NCBI GenBank assembly: GCA_021325135.1
Contig: JAJPHT010000022.1
Coordinates: 41,570-105,569 of the forward strand
Length of the DNA: 64,000 bases
Direction of reading: 5' to 3'
DNA from: Pseudomonadota bacterium
GTDB lineage: Archaea; Thermoplasmatota; SW-10-69-26; JACQPN01; JAJPHT01
In this document: piece after piece, positions 7,724-17,698 of the stretch
Numbering within the stretch: the first letter of the stretch is position 1
How the letters are laid out: every line of letters begins with the position of its first letter
Translations under genes and position numbers: made by a program
Notes under the pieces: model-generated
What the model was told of the DNA's origin: nothing
What the model saw: only the letters and a program-made list of their open reading frames with translations
Database searches by the model: none

Positions 7724-9025
7724 ATGCGGGTTTCCCGGAGTTCTGGGCGCACGGGATTGGTCCGCGTGTCCGAGGACGACATCTTCACGCCGTCGCCCCT
7801 TCCTCTCGACGGCATCGTCCCCGGGGAGGACGACGAGCGCTACCTTGTCGAGCGCGTCAAGCACCTGGAGGAGCGCAACGCCCAGCTTCGCGACCAGAAG
7901 CGCCGGCTGGAGACCCAGTACCGCAACGCGGAGAACGACCGCCAGCGCCTGGCGCGGGAGATCAAGCACATCAAGGCGGAGATGGAGAAGCTGAAGTCCC
8001 CGCCGCTCATCGTCGGCTACGTCAAGGACATCCTGGAGGACGGGCGCGTCGTGTTGAAGAGCAGCACCGGCCCCCACTTCGTCGTCCACGTGGCGGACTT
8101 CGTCGACCGCGCCCAGATGAAGGCCGGCGACCGCGTCTCGCTGAACCAGCAGAGCCTCAGCGTCGTGGGCGTGCTGCCCGCCTCGCTGGACCCCGCCGTC
8201 TACGGCGCCGAGGTCGTGGAGCACCCCACCGTCACCTACGAGGACGTGGGCGGCATCAAGGCGCAGCTCCAGGAGATCCGGGAGGCCATCGAGCTTCCCA
8301 TGAACCGCCCCGAGCTCTTCGAGCGCGTGGGCATCGATCCGCCCAAGGGCATCCTCCTCCACGGCCCCCCGGGCACCGGCAAGACGCTCATCGCCAAGGC
8401 CGTCGCGCACCACACCAACGCCACCTTCATCAAGCTGGCCGGGAGCGAGCTGGTGCAGAAGTACATCGGCGAGGGCGCGCGGCTCGTGCGCGAGCTTTTC
8501 CAGATGGCGCGCGCCAAGGCGCCCAGCATCCTCTTCATCGACGAGCTTGACGCCATCGGCGCCTCGCGCTACGAGGCGAGCACCAGCGGCGACCGCGAGG
8601 TGCAGCGCACGCTCATGCAGCTGCTCTCGGAGATGGACGGCTTCAGCCCCCGCGGCGACGTGAAGATCATTGCGGCGACCAACCGCCCCGACATGCTGGA
8701 CTCCGCCCTCACGCGACCGGGCCGCTTCGACCGCCTCATCGAGATCCCCAAGCCCGACCTGGACTCGCGCCGCGAGATCTTCGCCATCCACACGCGCCGC
8801 ATGAGCGTCGCCCTGGACGTGGACCTCGCGCGCCTTGCCTTGCAGGTCGGCGAGGACGCCACCGGCGCGGACATCAAGGCGGTCTGCACCGAGGCCGGCA
8901 TGTTCGCCATCCGCGAGGAGCGCGACTCGGTCGCCATGGCCGACTTCGAGAAGAGCATCCGCAAGCTCCTCGGCCAGAAGATCGGCGGCGCCCAGAACCT
9001 CCACAAGGACTCGGCCTTTGCCTAA
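7724..9025 (+). CDS. pan: Proteasome-activating nucleotidase (AAA+ ATPase)
   Basis: PAN forms a hexameric ring that unfolds substrates and opens the 20S proteasome gate. The order is an N-terminal coiled coil (about residues 36-92), an OB domain (about 95-155), then the AAA+ module. The module has Walker A GPPGTGKT (214-221), Walker B ILFIDELDAI (269-278), sensor-1 ATNRP (318-322) and arginine fingers in RPGRFDR (331-337). Length is 433 residues from the ATG; a GTG at 7766 is an alternative start giving 419. The C-terminus ends SAFA, so the usual HbYX tripeptide reads Ala-Phe-Ala. No proteasome subunit genes are in the window. Confidence 0.94.
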   Translation: MRVSRSSGRTGLVRVSEDDIFTPSPLPLDGIVPGEDDERYLVERVKHLEERNAQLRDQKRRLETQYRNAENDRQRLAREIKHIKAEMEKLKSPPLIVGYVKDILEDGRVVLKSSTGPHFVVHVADFVDRAQMKAGDRVSLNQQSLSVVGVLPASLDPAVYGAEVVEHPTVTYEDVGGIKAQLQEIREAIELPMNRPELFERVGIDPPKGILLHGPPGTGKTLIAKAVAHHTNATFIKLAGSELVQKYIGEGARLVRELFQMARAKAPSILFIDELDAIGASRYEASTSGDREVQRTLMQLLSEMDGFSPRGDVKIIAATNRPDMLDSALTRPGRFDRLIEIPKPDLDSRREIFAIHTRRMSVALDVDLARLALQVGEDATGADIKAVCTEAGMFAIREERDSVAMADFEKSIRKLLGQKIGGAQNLHKDSAFA

Positions 9026-9069
9026 AGCGGGGAGTTCGGGGGGCGCAGCCCCCTGAAGAAAGAGGAGTC

Positions 9070-9218
9070 GTCCGGCCGCGCCGCAGCGCGGCCAAAATGG
9101 GGGATTTCAGGGGGGCTCGCCCCCCTGACGTCTCGGTCGCCTGCTCGACGTGATTTCACGTCAGGGGGCTGCGCCCCCTGAAACCCCCGCTTTTGGCCGC
9201 GCTGCGGCGCGGCCGGAC
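9070..9218. repeat. Nested palindromic intergenic repeat, copy A
   Basis: The ends are perfect 28-bp inverted repeats (9070-9097 and 9191-9218), each itself folding around GGCCGCG/CGCGGCC. Inside lie two more hairpins built from runs of G and C around CTCG or CTGC. An extra copy of the inner hairpin is at about 9035-9056. The core spacer of about 26 bp is not palindromic and gives the element an orientation. Related copies are at 33366, 48842 and 58600. Confidence 0.85.
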
Positions 9219-9236
9219 GTCGCCTAGGGAACGTTC

Positions 9237-10157
9237 ATGGCCCGGCCTGGCATCCTCCGGATCGTGAGGCTCCTCGCCGGGCTGGCCCTTGCCCTCCTCG
9301 CCTTGCCGCTTGCCGCGGCCCAGGCCAACCTGCCCATCCAGGCGCAGGTGACCGGCTTCATGGACGACCCGGGCCACCCGCTCCAGCCCGGCGCCAACGA
9401 GACGGTCGAGATGACCGTGAACTACCAGGCGGGGCCCGCCTCCCTGCCCGGCCCGCAGCCGGACAACAACGACCCCACCAGCAGCGGGCCCATGCTCACG
9501 CACATCACGTACCGCGCGAAGCAGGTGCCCACCTGGGTGGAGAACCTCACCTTCGACCCGCCCGAGGTCTACGCCAACGACACGCCCGGCATGCAGCAGG
9601 AGCCGCACCACGTCCACGTCATCCTTCGCATCGCGAAGAACGCGCCCGCCGGGAACCACCAGAACCTCAGCGTCGACCTCATCGCCGACCCCAACGGCCC
9701 CACCCCCGGCGCGACGGGCACGACCTCGGAGATCGCGCTGCGCCCTGGCGCCGTCCCCAAGGTCAACGTCACCAAGGACGCGCAGGGGCAGGCCATCCTC
9801 AAGGGGGGAAGCTGGCAGCCGGTCCGCTTCCACGTGACCAACGTGGGCAACGGCCAGATCACCGCGCGGCTCAACGTCACCGTGCGCCCCCAGGACAGCA
9901 TCGTCGACTTCCCCGCGACGCTCACGCTGGACCCCGGCCAGACGCTCCCCGTGGACGTCATGCTGCGCCTCCCGTGGACCTACGGCGAGTCGGGCGCTCT
10001 GGAGCTGGAAGCCACGCCGCTGGGCGCTGGCGACGAGGAGGGGAAGCCCGCCCACGCGGACGTGGACATCGCCGGGCAATCCGCGGTCCCCGCCCTGGAG
10101 CCCCTCGTCGCGGTGGCGGCCGTGGGCATGCTTGCCTTGCTGCGCCGCAGGTCCTAG
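9237..10157 (+). CDS. Secreted, membrane-anchored protein, unknown function
   Basis: This 306-residue protein has a signal peptide (residues 1-28, hydrophobic LLAGLALALLALPLAAAQA). Two beta-sandwich-like domains of about 120 residues follow, with several Asn sequons. It ends VPALEPLVAVAAVGMLALLRRRS-like, here VPALEPLVAV followed by a short hydrophobic run and RRRS. That tail has the layout of an archaeosortase-type sorting signal without the PGF triplet. The second domain (VTNVGNGQITARLNVTV) resembles CARDB/NEW3-type adhesion modules. It stands alone between repeat copy A and top6B. Confidence 0.7.
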   Translation: MARPGILRIVRLLAGLALALLALPLAAAQANLPIQAQVTGFMDDPGHPLQPGANETVEMTVNYQAGPASLPGPQPDNNDPTSSGPMLTHITYRAKQVPTWVENLTFDPPEVYANDTPGMQQEPHHVHVILRIAKNAPAGNHQNLSVDLIADPNGPTPGATGTTSEIALRPGAVPKVNVTKDAQGQAILKGGSWQPVRFHVTNVGNGQITARLNVTVRPQDSIVDFPATLTLDPGQTLPVDVMLRLPWTYGESGALELEATPLGAGDEEGKPAHADVDIAGQSAVPALEPLVAVAAVGMLALLRRRS

Positions 10158-10244
10158 CGCCGATCCTGGGTGGCGTGCAGCGCCTCGCCCCTCTAGTTTT
10201 CCCTGTGGAAGGGTACTTTCGACTGGAGCGGAGACGTTCCGCGC

Positions 10245-10255
10245 ACCTTTAAGCC
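10245..10255 (+). promoter_or_regulatory. Probable TATA box for top6B-top6A
   Basis: ACCTTTAAGCC lies 34-44 bases before the ATG at 10289, and a GGAGGG site sits 2 bases before that ATG. Confidence 0.4.
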
Positions 10256-10288
10256 GGAGACACGGCTCTGGCGGCCAATCTCGGAGGG

Positions 10289-12520
10289 ATGCATAGGGCC
10301 AAGACCGTCGCCGAGGAGCTTGCGAAGAAGCAGAAGGAGATCAGCGTCTCGGAGTTCTTCGAGCGCAACAAGCACATCCTCGGCTTCGACAGCAGCGTCC
10401 GCGCGCTCATCACCAGCGTCAAGGAGGCGGTGGACAACGCCCTGGACGCCTGCGAGGAGGCGCAGATCCTTCCCGACCTCTACGTCGAGATCCGCCGCGA
10501 GGGCCCGGCGGCGAAGGTCGGCCAGACGGAGGAGCTCGTGATGATCGTCGAGGACAACGGCCCCGGCATCGTCAAGCAGCAGATCGGCAACATCTTCGGC
10601 CGCCTGCTCTACGGCTCGCGCTTCCACGCCATCCGCCAGAGCCGCGGCCAGCAGGGCATCGGCATCTCCGCCACCGTGATGTACGGGCAGCTCACCACCG
10701 GCAAGCCCGCGATCGTCTACTCCAAGATCGGCGAGAAGCAGCCGGTCATCCTCACGCACCTCAAGCTGGACACGCGCAGCAACCGCCCCGACGTCCTCAA
10801 GCAGGACCCGGTGTTCGGCGACGAGCACTGGGCCGCCAAGGAGCATGGCACGCGCATCGAGGTCGCCATGACGGGCAAGTACCAGCGCGGCCCGCAGAGC
10901 GTCTTCGAGTACCTGCGCAGCACGGCCATCGTGAACCCGCACGCGCGCCTCACCTTCAAGGAGCCCGACGGCACGACCACCGTCTTCGAGCGCGCGACGG
11001 ACCAGCTTCCGCCGCCCACCAAGGAGATCAAGCCCCACCCCGAGGGCACGGAGCTTGGCACGCTGCTGAAGATGGCCAAGAACACCTCGGCCAAGACGCT
11101 CACCACCTTCCTCCAGGAGGAGTTCAGCCGCGTCTCGTCGGAGAAGGCCAAGGAGATGTGCGACGCCGCCGCGCTCTCGCCGGGCATGCACATGGAGAAG
11201 TTCGACCTCGACGAGGCGAAGGCGCTCCTCAGCGCCCTCCCCAAGGTGAAGCTCCTCCCGCCGCCCACCGACTGCCTCAGCCCCATCGGCGAGACGCTGG
11301 TGCGCAAGGGCCTCAAGAAGGAGCTTCCCGACACCGAGTTCATCGCCACCGTCACGCGCCCCGCCAACGTCTACAGCGGGCGCCCCTTCGTCGTGGAGGC
11401 GGGCCTCGCCTACGGCGGCGGGCTCCCCAAGGACGAGCCCGTGCGCATCATCCGCTTCGCCAACCGCGTGCCCCTCCTCTACCAGAAGGGCGCGTGCGTC
11501 AGCACCACCGCCGTAGAGGGCATGGACTGGCGCCGCTACGAGCTTGACCAGCGCGGCGGCAAGGGCATCCCCATCGGCCCCGTCGTGCTCCTCGTCCACG
11601 TCGCGTCGGTGAACGTCCCCTTCACCAGCGAGGCCAAGGAGGCCATCGCGGACATCGACCAGATCCGCAACGAGGTCGTCCTCGCGCTGCGCGAGTGCGC
11701 GCGCAAGATGGGCAGCCACGTTCGCAAGAAGGCCAAGCTCTCGCGCATGAAGGAGAAGGAGGAGATCATCCGCAAGATCATCCCCAAGATCGCGGAGAAG
11801 AGCGCCTCCATGCTGGGCAAGCCCGTCCCCGACTACGAGCCCATCATCGCGCGCATCATGAACAACATGATGATCACCGACCAGATCGAGCCCGTGCCGA
11901 AGAAGGGGCTCAAGGTCTCCATCCAGGTCACGAACTACTGCAACTTCGGCAAGACCTTCCAGCTCTACAGCGCGATCCCGCACAACGTCGCGCCCACCGA
12001 CGTCTCCCCCGAGCCCGAGAAGGTGGAGGACGGCCTCATCACGTGGAAGATCAAGCGCATCCCCACGGGCGAGACGGAGACGCTCTCCTTCCTGCTCCCG
12101 GGGCTGGACGCCTCCGACTTCGACGAGACGGACCTCTACGTGAAGGGCATCGACGAGGAGCTTGTCATCGGCGCCGAGCCCTGGAAGGGCAAGGAGGAGC
12201 TCCCCCGCATCGAGGTCGAGACGGTGAAGACCATCACCGCCGAAGGCCAGGTCGTCGAGGGCATCGTCCAGAAGGATGACCCCGTCCCCGAGACGCCCGA
12301 TGGCGAAGAGGACGTCGAGGCCGAGAAGGAGCTATCAAAAGCGAAGGGCAAGAAGGGGAAGGAGGTGGAGCTTGCGTCCAAGGACGCGCGCCCCGCCGCG
12401 AAGCCCAAGAAGGGGAGCGCCTTCCCCATGCCCAAGGCCGCGCTGGAGCAGCAGGCGAAGCTTGGCAAGCCCTTCCCCGGCGCGAAGAAGGCCCCCAAGC
12501 CCAAGGGAGGGAAGAAGTAG
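10289..12520 (+). CDS. top6B: DNA topoisomerase VI subunit B
   Basis: Subunit B is the ATPase half of the type IIB topoisomerase that relaxes and decatenates DNA. The GHKL (Bergerat) fold is visible: the N-box with E46 and N50 ([13 protein letters not shown]), EDNGPGI (88-94), and the Gly-rich [10 protein letters not shown] (121-130). The H2TH and transducer domains follow. The protein is 743 residues, longer than common members, because of a Lys/Pro/Ala-rich C-terminal tail of about 100 residues, probably disordered. It is followed directly by top6A with no gap, so one operon is clear. Confidence 0.96.
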   Translation: MHRAKTVAEELAKKQKEISVSEFFERNKHILGFDSSVRALITSVKEAVDNALDACEEAQILPDLYVEIRREGPAAKVGQTEELVMIVEDNGPGIVKQQIGNIFGRLLYGSRFHAIRQSRGQQGIGISATVMYGQLTTGKPAIVYSKIGEKQPVILTHLKLDTRSNRPDVLKQDPVFGDEHWAAKEHGTRIEVAMTGKYQRGPQSVFEYLRSTAIVNPHARLTFKEPDGTTTVFERATDQLPPPTKEIKPHPEGTELGTLLKMAKNTSAKTLTTFLQEEFSRVSSEKAKEMCDAAALSPGMHMEKFDLDEAKALLSALPKVKLLPPPTDCLSPIGETLVRKGLKKELPDTEFIATVTRPANVYSGRPFVVEAGLAYGGGLPKDEPVRIIRFANRVPLLYQKGACVSTTAVEGMDWRRYELDQRGGKGIPIGPVVLLVHVASVNVPFTSEAKEAIADIDQIRNEVVLALRECARKMGSHVRKKAKLSRMKEKEEIIRKIIPKIAEKSASMLGKPVPDYEPIIARIMNNMMITDQIEPVPKKGLKVSIQVTNYCNFGKTFQLYSAIPHNVAPTDVSPEPEKVEDGLITWKIKRIPTGETETLSFLLPGLDASDFDETDLYVKGIDEELVIGAEPWKGKEELPRIEVETVKTITAEGQVVEGIVQKDDPVPETPDGEEDVEAEKELSKAKGKKGKEVELASKDARPAAKPKKGSAFPMPKAALEQQAKLGKPFPGAKKAPKPKGGKK

Positions 12521-13654
12521 ATGGCGAAGAAGAAGGCCGCGAAGGCCGACGGCACCGTCCAGATCACCGAACGCCAGAAGGCGGCCATGACGGAATTGCA
12601 GAAGATCGCGGAGAGCATCTACGCGGACTTCCAGCACCACCGCATCCCCAACCTGGAGCTGTCGGTCCGCAGCAAGAGCAACATCCAGTTCGAGGACGAG
12701 CTCAACGTCTGGAAATACGGCGAGAACACCACGGAGCGCAGCGCCAAGAAGACCGACGGCGCCTACATGCTCCTGCGCACCATGTACCTCGCCGAGTTCA
12801 TCAAGCAGATGATCAACGAATCCAAGTCCTCCACGCTCAGAGAAATGTACTACATCAGCGAAGGCTGGGACATGGCGAAGTTCGGCGACCAGGCCGAATC
12901 CGACAAGCTCGCCGAAGACCTCGAGATCATCACCCTCTGCCTCCGCGAGGACTTCAAGCTCCGCCCCGAAGAATCCGGCGCCTCCGTCCTGGGCAACATC
13001 ACCCTGGAAGAGGTCACCCGCGACGGCAACCGCAAACGCTTCAACTGCCGCGACGACGTCGGCGACGCCGGCTACACCATCCCCTTCAACGTCGAGAAGG
13101 ACAAGCTCAAGATCCTCAGCCACGACGCCGACATGATCGTCGCCATCGAGACCGGCGGTATGTACGACCGCCTCGTGGAGAACCGCTTCGACGAGACCAA
13201 CCGCGCCGTCCTCCTCCATCTCAAAGGCCAACCCGCCCGCAGCACACGCCGCTTCCTCAAACGCCTCAACGAGGAGAGCGGGTTGCCCGTGGTGGTCTTC
13301 ACCGACGGCGACCCGTGGTCGTTCCGCATCTTCGCCTCGGTGGCCTACGGCGCCATCAAGACCGCGCACATCTCCGAGTACCTCGCGACCCCCACCGCGC
13401 GCTACCTCGGCATCACGCCCTCGGACATCGTCAACTACGACCTGCCCAGCGACAAGCTCTCGGAGCAGGACGTCAAGGCGCTGGAGGCGGAGCTCACGGA
13501 CCCCCGCTTCGCCGACGACTGGTGGAAGGGCGAGATCGAGCTGCAGCTCTCCCTCCAGAAGAAGAGCGAACAGCAGGCGCTCGCGAAGTACGGCCTCGAC
13601 TTCGTGACGGACACGTACCTGCCGGAGAAGCTCTCCGAGATGGGGATCCTGTAG
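12521..13654 (+). CDS. top6A: DNA topoisomerase VI subunit A
   Basis: This is the Spo11-like cleavage subunit, 377 residues. The catalytic tyrosine lies in [10 protein letters not shown]111, the second of the pair 110-111, aligns with the Spo11 active site as I remember it. The Toprim metal site is visible as VAIETGG and FTDGDPWSF. It starts one base after the top6B stop. Its stop is 2 bases from the convergent ammonium transporter. The presence of topoisomerase VI matters for placing the organism, because Thermoplasma relatives are reported to use gyrase instead. Confidence 0.96.
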   Translation: MAKKKAAKADGTVQITERQKAAMTELQKIAESIYADFQHHRIPNLELSVRSKSNIQFEDELNVWKYGENTTERSAKKTDGAYMLLRTMYLAEFIKQMINESKSSTLREMYYISEGWDMAKFGDQAESDKLAEDLEIITLCLREDFKLRPEESGASVLGNITLEEVTRDGNRKRFNCRDDVGDAGYTIPFNVEKDKLKILSHDADMIVAIETGGMYDRLVENRFDETNRAVLLHLKGQPARSTRRFLKRLNEESGLPVVVFTDGDPWSFRIFASVAYGAIKTAHISEYLATPTARYLGITPSDIVNYDLPSDKLSEQDVKALEAELTDPRFADDWWKGEIELQLSLQKKSEQQALAKYGLDFVTDTYLPEKLSEMGIL

Positions 13655-13656
13655 GA

Positions 13657-14955
13657 TCACTCCTTCGGAAGCACGATGCCCGCCACGACGACGCCCTCGC
13701 CGCCGGAGGGCGCGCCCTCGGGCCAAGGCAGATCGTGGTAGGCCACCTCGCCGTGCTCGGCCACGTCGAGGCCCACCTCCTCGTGGCGCTCGGAGACGCG
13801 CAACGAGACGAGCCTGTCGGTCGCCCCGAGGATGCCCCACGTCATGGCGAACGTGTACGCGACGACGGCCAGGACCGCGACGGCCTGCTTGCCCACCAGG
13901 AGGAGGCTCCCGTCAGCGCCCGCCGGGTTCACGGCGAGGCTCGCGAAGGCGCCGGTGAGGAGCGCGCCCAGGATGCCGCCCACGCCGTGCACGCCGAACG
14001 CGTCGAGGCTGTCGTCCAGCCGCAGCACCTCCTTGGTGAGCGCGACGCCGAGATGGCAGACCGCTCCCGCCGCGAGGCCGATGAGGATGGCCGCCATGGG
14101 CGCGACGAAGCCGCTGGCGGGTGTGATGGCCACGAGCCCCGCGACCAGGCCGGCCGACGCGCCCAGCACGCTGGCCTTCCCCTTGCGCCACCACTCCAGG
14201 GCGCACCACGAGAGCGCGGCGGCCGCGGCGGCCAGGTGCGTCGCCGCGAAGGCGGACACGGCGAGGCTCCCCGCCGCCAGGGCGCTGCCCGCGTTGAAGC
14301 CGAACCAGCCGAACCACAGCAACCCCGCGCCCAGCACGGTGAGGGGGACGTTGTGAGGCCGCATCGCATCGCGGCCGAACCCCTTGCGGTGGCCCACGTA
14401 GAGGACGCACGCCAGCGCGGCGACGCCCGCCGTGACGTGGACCACGGTGCCGCCCGCGAAGTCCAGGGCGCCCAGCCTGCGCAGCCAGCCGCCCTCGCCC
14501 CACACCCAGTGCGCCACGACGTCGTAGACCAGCGTGCTCCACGCGAGGCCGAAGACCACGAGCGCCTTGATGGAGAAGCGCTCCGCGAACGCGCCCACGA
14601 TGAGCGCGGGCGTGATGGCGGCGAACATCATCTGGAAGAGCGCGAACGCAAGCGCGGGGACCGTCGCGGCGTACGCCGGCTCCGCCGCGTCGGCCCGCAC
14701 TCCGGATAGCATCGCGCGGTCGAGCCCGCCCACGACGCCGCCGTGGTCGTGGCCGAAGGCCAGCGAGTAGCCCACGAACGCCCACTGGAGCGAGACGAGG
14801 GCCAGCAGCACGAGGCATTGCATCAGTGTCGAGAGCACGTTCTTGTGGCGCACCATCCCGCCGTAGAAGAGCGCGAGGCCCGGCACCATGAGCATGACCA
14901 GCGCGGCGCCGACGAGCACCCATGCGGTGTCGCCGGTGGAGAGATCGACCGCCAT
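13657..14955 (-). CDS. amt: Ammonium transporter (Amt/MEP/Rh family)
   Basis: This 432-residue protein has about 11 hydrophobic segments. Hallmarks are the N-terminal WVLVGAALVMLMVPGLALFY, the signature LDFAGGTVVH (164-173), and the twin pore histidines H149 (VAHWVW) and H323 (GVHGVGG). It conducts ammonium into the cell. The start at 14955 is chosen because a TATA-like CCCAAATACGC lies about 26 bases upstream; a longer frame from 14991 would read through that promoter. The cytoplasmic tail is about 40 residues. No GlnK/PII gene accompanies it, which is unusual for amt. Confidence 0.94.
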   Translation of the reverse strand: MAVDLSTGDTAWVLVGAALVMLMVPGLALFYGGMVRHKNVLSTLMQCLVLLALVSLQWAFVGYSLAFGHDHGGVVGGLDRAMLSGVRADAAEPAYAATVPALAFALFQMMFAAITPALIVGAFAERFSIKALVVFGLAWSTLVYDVVAHWVWGEGGWLRRLGALDFAGGTVVHVTAGVAALACVLYVGHRKGFGRDAMRPHNVPLTVLGAGLLWFGWFGFNAGSALAAGSLAVSAFAATHLAAAAAALSWCALEWWRKGKASVLGASAGLVAGLVAITPASGFVAPMAAILIGLAAGAVCHLGVALTKEVLRLDDSLDAFGVHGVGGILGALLTGAFASLAVNPAGADGSLLLVGKQAVAVLAVVAYTFAMTWGILGATDRLVSLRVSERHEEVGLDVAEHGEVAYHDLPWPEGAPSGGEGVVVAGIVLPKE

Positions 14956-14975
14956 GGCGCGCTCCTGCGGGCCGG

Positions 14976-14986
14976 GCGTATTTGGG
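14976..14986 (-). promoter_or_regulatory. Probable TATA box for amt
   Basis: On the minus strand the sequence is CCCAAATACGC, about 26 bases before the ATG at 14955, the spacing of a leaderless archaeal transcript. Confidence 0.45.
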
Positions 14987-15097
14987 CGCATCGGAAAAGT
15001 TCAGCGACGCATGATCGCCAAGCGCCTCGTCTTCCGTTCATCCGCTTGGACGGATGACGAACTCCGCTTCACTTGGCGAGGGACTCGGGAGGGAAGG

Positions 15098-15319
15098 TCA
15101 CTCCGCCCCTTCCCGCTCCTCGCGCCGCGCGATGGCCTCCTTGACGCGGCTGGGCACGCCGGGGCGCGAGCCGCCGATCTGCTCCTCGGCGGGGTACTGC
15201 GACGGCGCGGGCGCCTCGCCTCGCGGCGGCTCCAGGGGGAGGTCCGCGTCGCGCGCGCGGCGCATGTGCTCCATGTCGGGTGCCTTGCCTTCGGGGCGGT
15301 GCGGGTTGTGGCCGGGCAT
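15098..15319 (-). CDS. Small hydrophilic hypothetical protein
   Basis: A 73-residue frame begins MPGHNPHRPEGKAPDMEHMR and ends in a charged helix (RVKEAIARREEREGAE). It is Pro/Arg/Glu-rich and probably disordered in the middle. I know no family. Codon use looks like real coding sequence, with G or C in most third positions and balanced amino acids, unlike shadow frames nearby. It lies downstream of another possible small gene at 15379-15552. Confidence 0.35.
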   Translation of the reverse strand: MPGHNPHRPEGKAPDMEHMRRARDADLPLEPPRGEAPAPSQYPAEEQIGGSRPGVPSRVKEAIARREEREGAE

Positions 15320-15378
15320 GCGGTCCACCAGGCGTGGGCGCGCCAAGGGGGTTCTGGCCGGGTGGTCGGTGGCGCGTC

Positions 15379-15552
15379 CTACATGCTCCCCCGCGTCGGG
15401 TCCACCAGCGCGGGCCCCTCCACGAGCCTGGCCCCCTTCGCGCGCGCGTTGCGCTCCGCCCGCTGGCGCGCGGCCTCGCCGTTCCCCGCCGCGAGGACGT
15501 TCGTCTCCCGCGCGCCGTCGGGTCGCTCCAGGACGTAGCGCCAGAGGGCCAC
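15379..15552 (-). CDS. Possible small protein of 57 residues
   Basis: A short minus-strand frame from a GTG at 15552 reads VALWRYVLERPDGARE, NVLAAGNGEAARQRAERNA and ends LVDPTRGSM. It has protein-like composition, with a beta hairpin followed by a helix and a short tail. It is open for about 17 codons further upstream but has no other standard start there, so the start is doubtful. No family is recognised. It may form a unit with the frame at 15098-15319. Confidence 0.35.
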   Translation of the reverse strand: MALWRYVLERPDGARETNVLAAGNGEAARQRAERNARAKGARLVEGPALVDPTRGSM

Positions 15553-15630
15553 GCCCTTGGCATGGGCACGGAGGTGGGATGGACGTTGCGCTTCCCGGGG
15601 GTTTCGCTTCTCCTGTCACGCCTAGACGCG

Positions 15631-15677
15631 ACGGCGCCACGACGCGACGCTTGGGAATCGTCGCGTCGTGGCGCCGT
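15631..15677. terminator. Long perfect hairpin after the S15-type hydrolase gene
   Basis: A 19-bp perfect inverted repeat (15631-15649 with 15659-15677, loop CTTGGGAAT) lies 31 bases beyond the stop of the minus-strand gene at 15708. It has no T tract but is placed as a terminator or mRNA 3'-end stabiliser. Confidence 0.5.
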
Positions 15678-15707
15678 GGCGTCGTCGCGTTGAGTGGTGA
15701 GAGAGCC

Positions 15708-17573
15708 TCAGTCCGCGGCGCCGCCCGCGCCCACCAGGGCCGGCAGCCAGAGCGGGTTGTCCCAGCGCGAGACCTCGAAGGGGCGCTGCACGATGGGGAG
15801 CGTGAGCGTCGTGGCCTTGTCGCCGTACTGCACGTCCACGGGCGCGGTCTGCGCGCTGGGGAGCACGTCGCTGCCGGCCATCTCCTGGGTGAGGACGAGC
15901 TTGAGCTTGGAGCCGGCGAGGAGGCGCGCGTCGAGAGGATAGAACTCCATCTTCGCGACGAGGGGCTGGCCGGGCGTCACGGGCTGCGGGTCCATGCCTC
16001 CGGCGGCGTAGCGCAGGTCCATCTGCGCGCGGCCGATCCAGATGTCGCTTCCGTTGGCGAGGACCTCGTGCAGCTCGGCCCACAGGAGGCCGCCGCCGCT
16101 GCGGGGGACGACGGTGACGTGGAACGTGGGCAGGCCCGCGATGCGCGTCTCGTTGGCGAAGGGCGCGGTGGTGAACGAGAGCAGCGTCTTCGCCGCAGCT
16201 TCAGGGACCTGGGCGGGGAGCGCGCCCTCGGCCATGGGCGCGTAGAGCGTGTCGGTGCCCTCCTGGGCGCCCTTCTCCACGAGCTTGCCCGAGGCGTCGG
16301 GGTGCAGGGCGAGGGGCGTCGCGTCCAGGGGCGGATAGGCGTTCACCGGCTCGGCGCGCCAGTTGCCGTGCGTGTCCTCCACCTGCACGGCGGGGCCTGT
16401 GTCGGTCTTGGCGCCCTTCAATTCCTGGTCGAACCAGCGCAGCAGCATTTCGGCCCAATCCATGCGGACGTCGGGGTGCTCGCTGGCGCGGTCGGCGTGG
16501 ACGTGCGCCCACTCGCCGATGAGCGCCTTCTTCGGGCCGGGGAACTGGTTGTAGATATCAAGCCCCTGCGAGGGCTTCACGTTCCAGTCCTGGAAGCCGT
16601 GGATGTAGAAGAGCGAGCCGTGGAAGCTCTTCAGCGCGCGCTCGCGGTAGTCGCGGTCCTGCCAGTATTGCGCCTGCGGGCCCATGTCGGCGGGCGTGCC
16701 GCTCTGGCCGCCGCCGGTGAGGTAGCCGAAGGCGCCTTCGGGCGCGTGGAAGGGGCCGCTGAAGGGGGAGGGGCACGCGACGCGCGCCGCGGTCTGCGGG
16801 TCGTCGGGCGAAGCCCCGGGCCCGCCCTGCGTCGCGCCGTACGAGTAATATTCCTCGCCCAGGATGAGGCTCCGCGTCTCCGCGCTGCCGTTGCGGAAGT
16901 GGAGCTGCTGCATGGAGTCGATGCCCTCGATGGGCACGATGGTCTTGAGGTACTTGTTGCCGGTGGTGGCGGCCTCCCACGCGGTCGTGCCGTCGTAGGA
17001 CTTGCCGATGACGCCCACCGCGCCGCTGCTCCAGGGCTGCGTGCCCAGGTAGGTGAGCATGGCGTCGATGTCCTTCTGCTCGGTGGCGCCCAGGTAGTCG
17101 TTGCAGCCCTCCGACTGGCCCGTGCCGCGCACGCTGGCCTGCACGACGGCGTAGCCGTGGGGGACAAGGTTGTCGATGAGGAACTTGCCCAGGCGCACGT
17201 GCGCGGGCGTGCCCACGTCGTCGTCAAGCTCGCCGTAGTAGGGCCCCACGTCCACCAGCACCGGGACCTTCGTGCCGTTGGGCACGTCGGGGAGGTAGAT
17301 GCCCAGCGCGAGCTTCACGCCGTCGAAGCTGGGCATGAGGACGACCTTCGCGGGGAGCGCATGGTAGGGCCCCGTCTCCACGGGGCGGCTCCAGTCGAGG
17401 GGCTTGCCGTCGGTCCCGTTGACCTCGAACGCGCTGGCCGCCGGGAAGGGGAGCCCCGCCGTGGAGGCCGGCGTCGCCCCCAGGGGCGCGTCCGTCGTCG
17501 CGCCGGGGGAGAAGCACCCCGCGAGGCCGGGCGCGAGGAGGGCGAGGGCAGCGAGGGCGAGGACGGGCCGCAT
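15708..17573 (-). CDS. S15/CocE-type alpha/beta hydrolase lipoprotein
   Basis: This 621-residue protein resembles X-Pro dipeptidyl-peptidase and cocaine esterase family enzymes. A lipobox (LAGC, C20) ends the signal peptide, so the enzyme is probably anchored outside the cell. The alpha/beta hydrolase core spans about residues 75-365. The nucleophile is S192 in VIGKSYDGTTAW, the acid is D329 in HGFQDWNV, and the base is H357 in GEWAHVHA. A C-terminal jelly-roll domain (about 380-620), typical of the PepX_C type, follows. The natural substrate cannot be read from sequence; a peptidase or esterase role is likely. A 19-bp hairpin follows the stop. Confidence 0.85.
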   Translation of the reverse strand: MRPVLALAALALLAPGLAGCFSPGATTDAPLGATPASTAGLPFPAASAFEVNGTDGKPLDWSRPVETGPYHALPAKVVLMPSFDGVKLALGIYLPDVPNGTKVPVLVDVGPYYGELDDDVGTPAHVRLGKFLIDNLVPHGYAVVQASVRGTGQSEGCNDYLGATEQKDIDAMLTYLGTQPWSSGAVGVIGKSYDGTTAWEAATTGNKYLKTIVPIEGIDSMQQLHFRNGSAETRSLILGEEYYSYGATQGGPGASPDDPQTAARVACPSPFSGPFHAPEGAFGYLTGGGQSGTPADMGPQAQYWQDRDYRERALKSFHGSLFYIHGFQDWNVKPSQGLDIYNQFPGPKKALIGEWAHVHADRASEHPDVRMDWAEMLLRWFDQELKGAKTDTGPAVQVEDTHGNWRAEPVNAYPPLDATPLALHPDASGKLVEKGAQEGTDTLYAPMAEGALPAQVPEAAAKTLLSFTTAPFANETRIAGLPTFHVTVVPRSGGGLLWAELHEVLANGSDIWIGRAQMDLRYAAGGMDPQPVTPGQPLVAKMEFYPLDARLLAGSKLKLVLTQEMAGSDVLPSAQTAPVDVQYGDKATTLTLPIVQRPFEVSRWDNPLWLPALVGAGGAAD

Positions 17574-17698
17574 CGCCCGGGACCCCTCGGCGCGGAGGCA
17601 TCAGCCTTGTGGTGGTGGAGGTGGGCGATGCCGCGCCCCTGTAGTTTCGCCCCTCCCCGTGGCGCCGGGAGAAGCCTCCACGCCCCTGAGGGGCGCCC

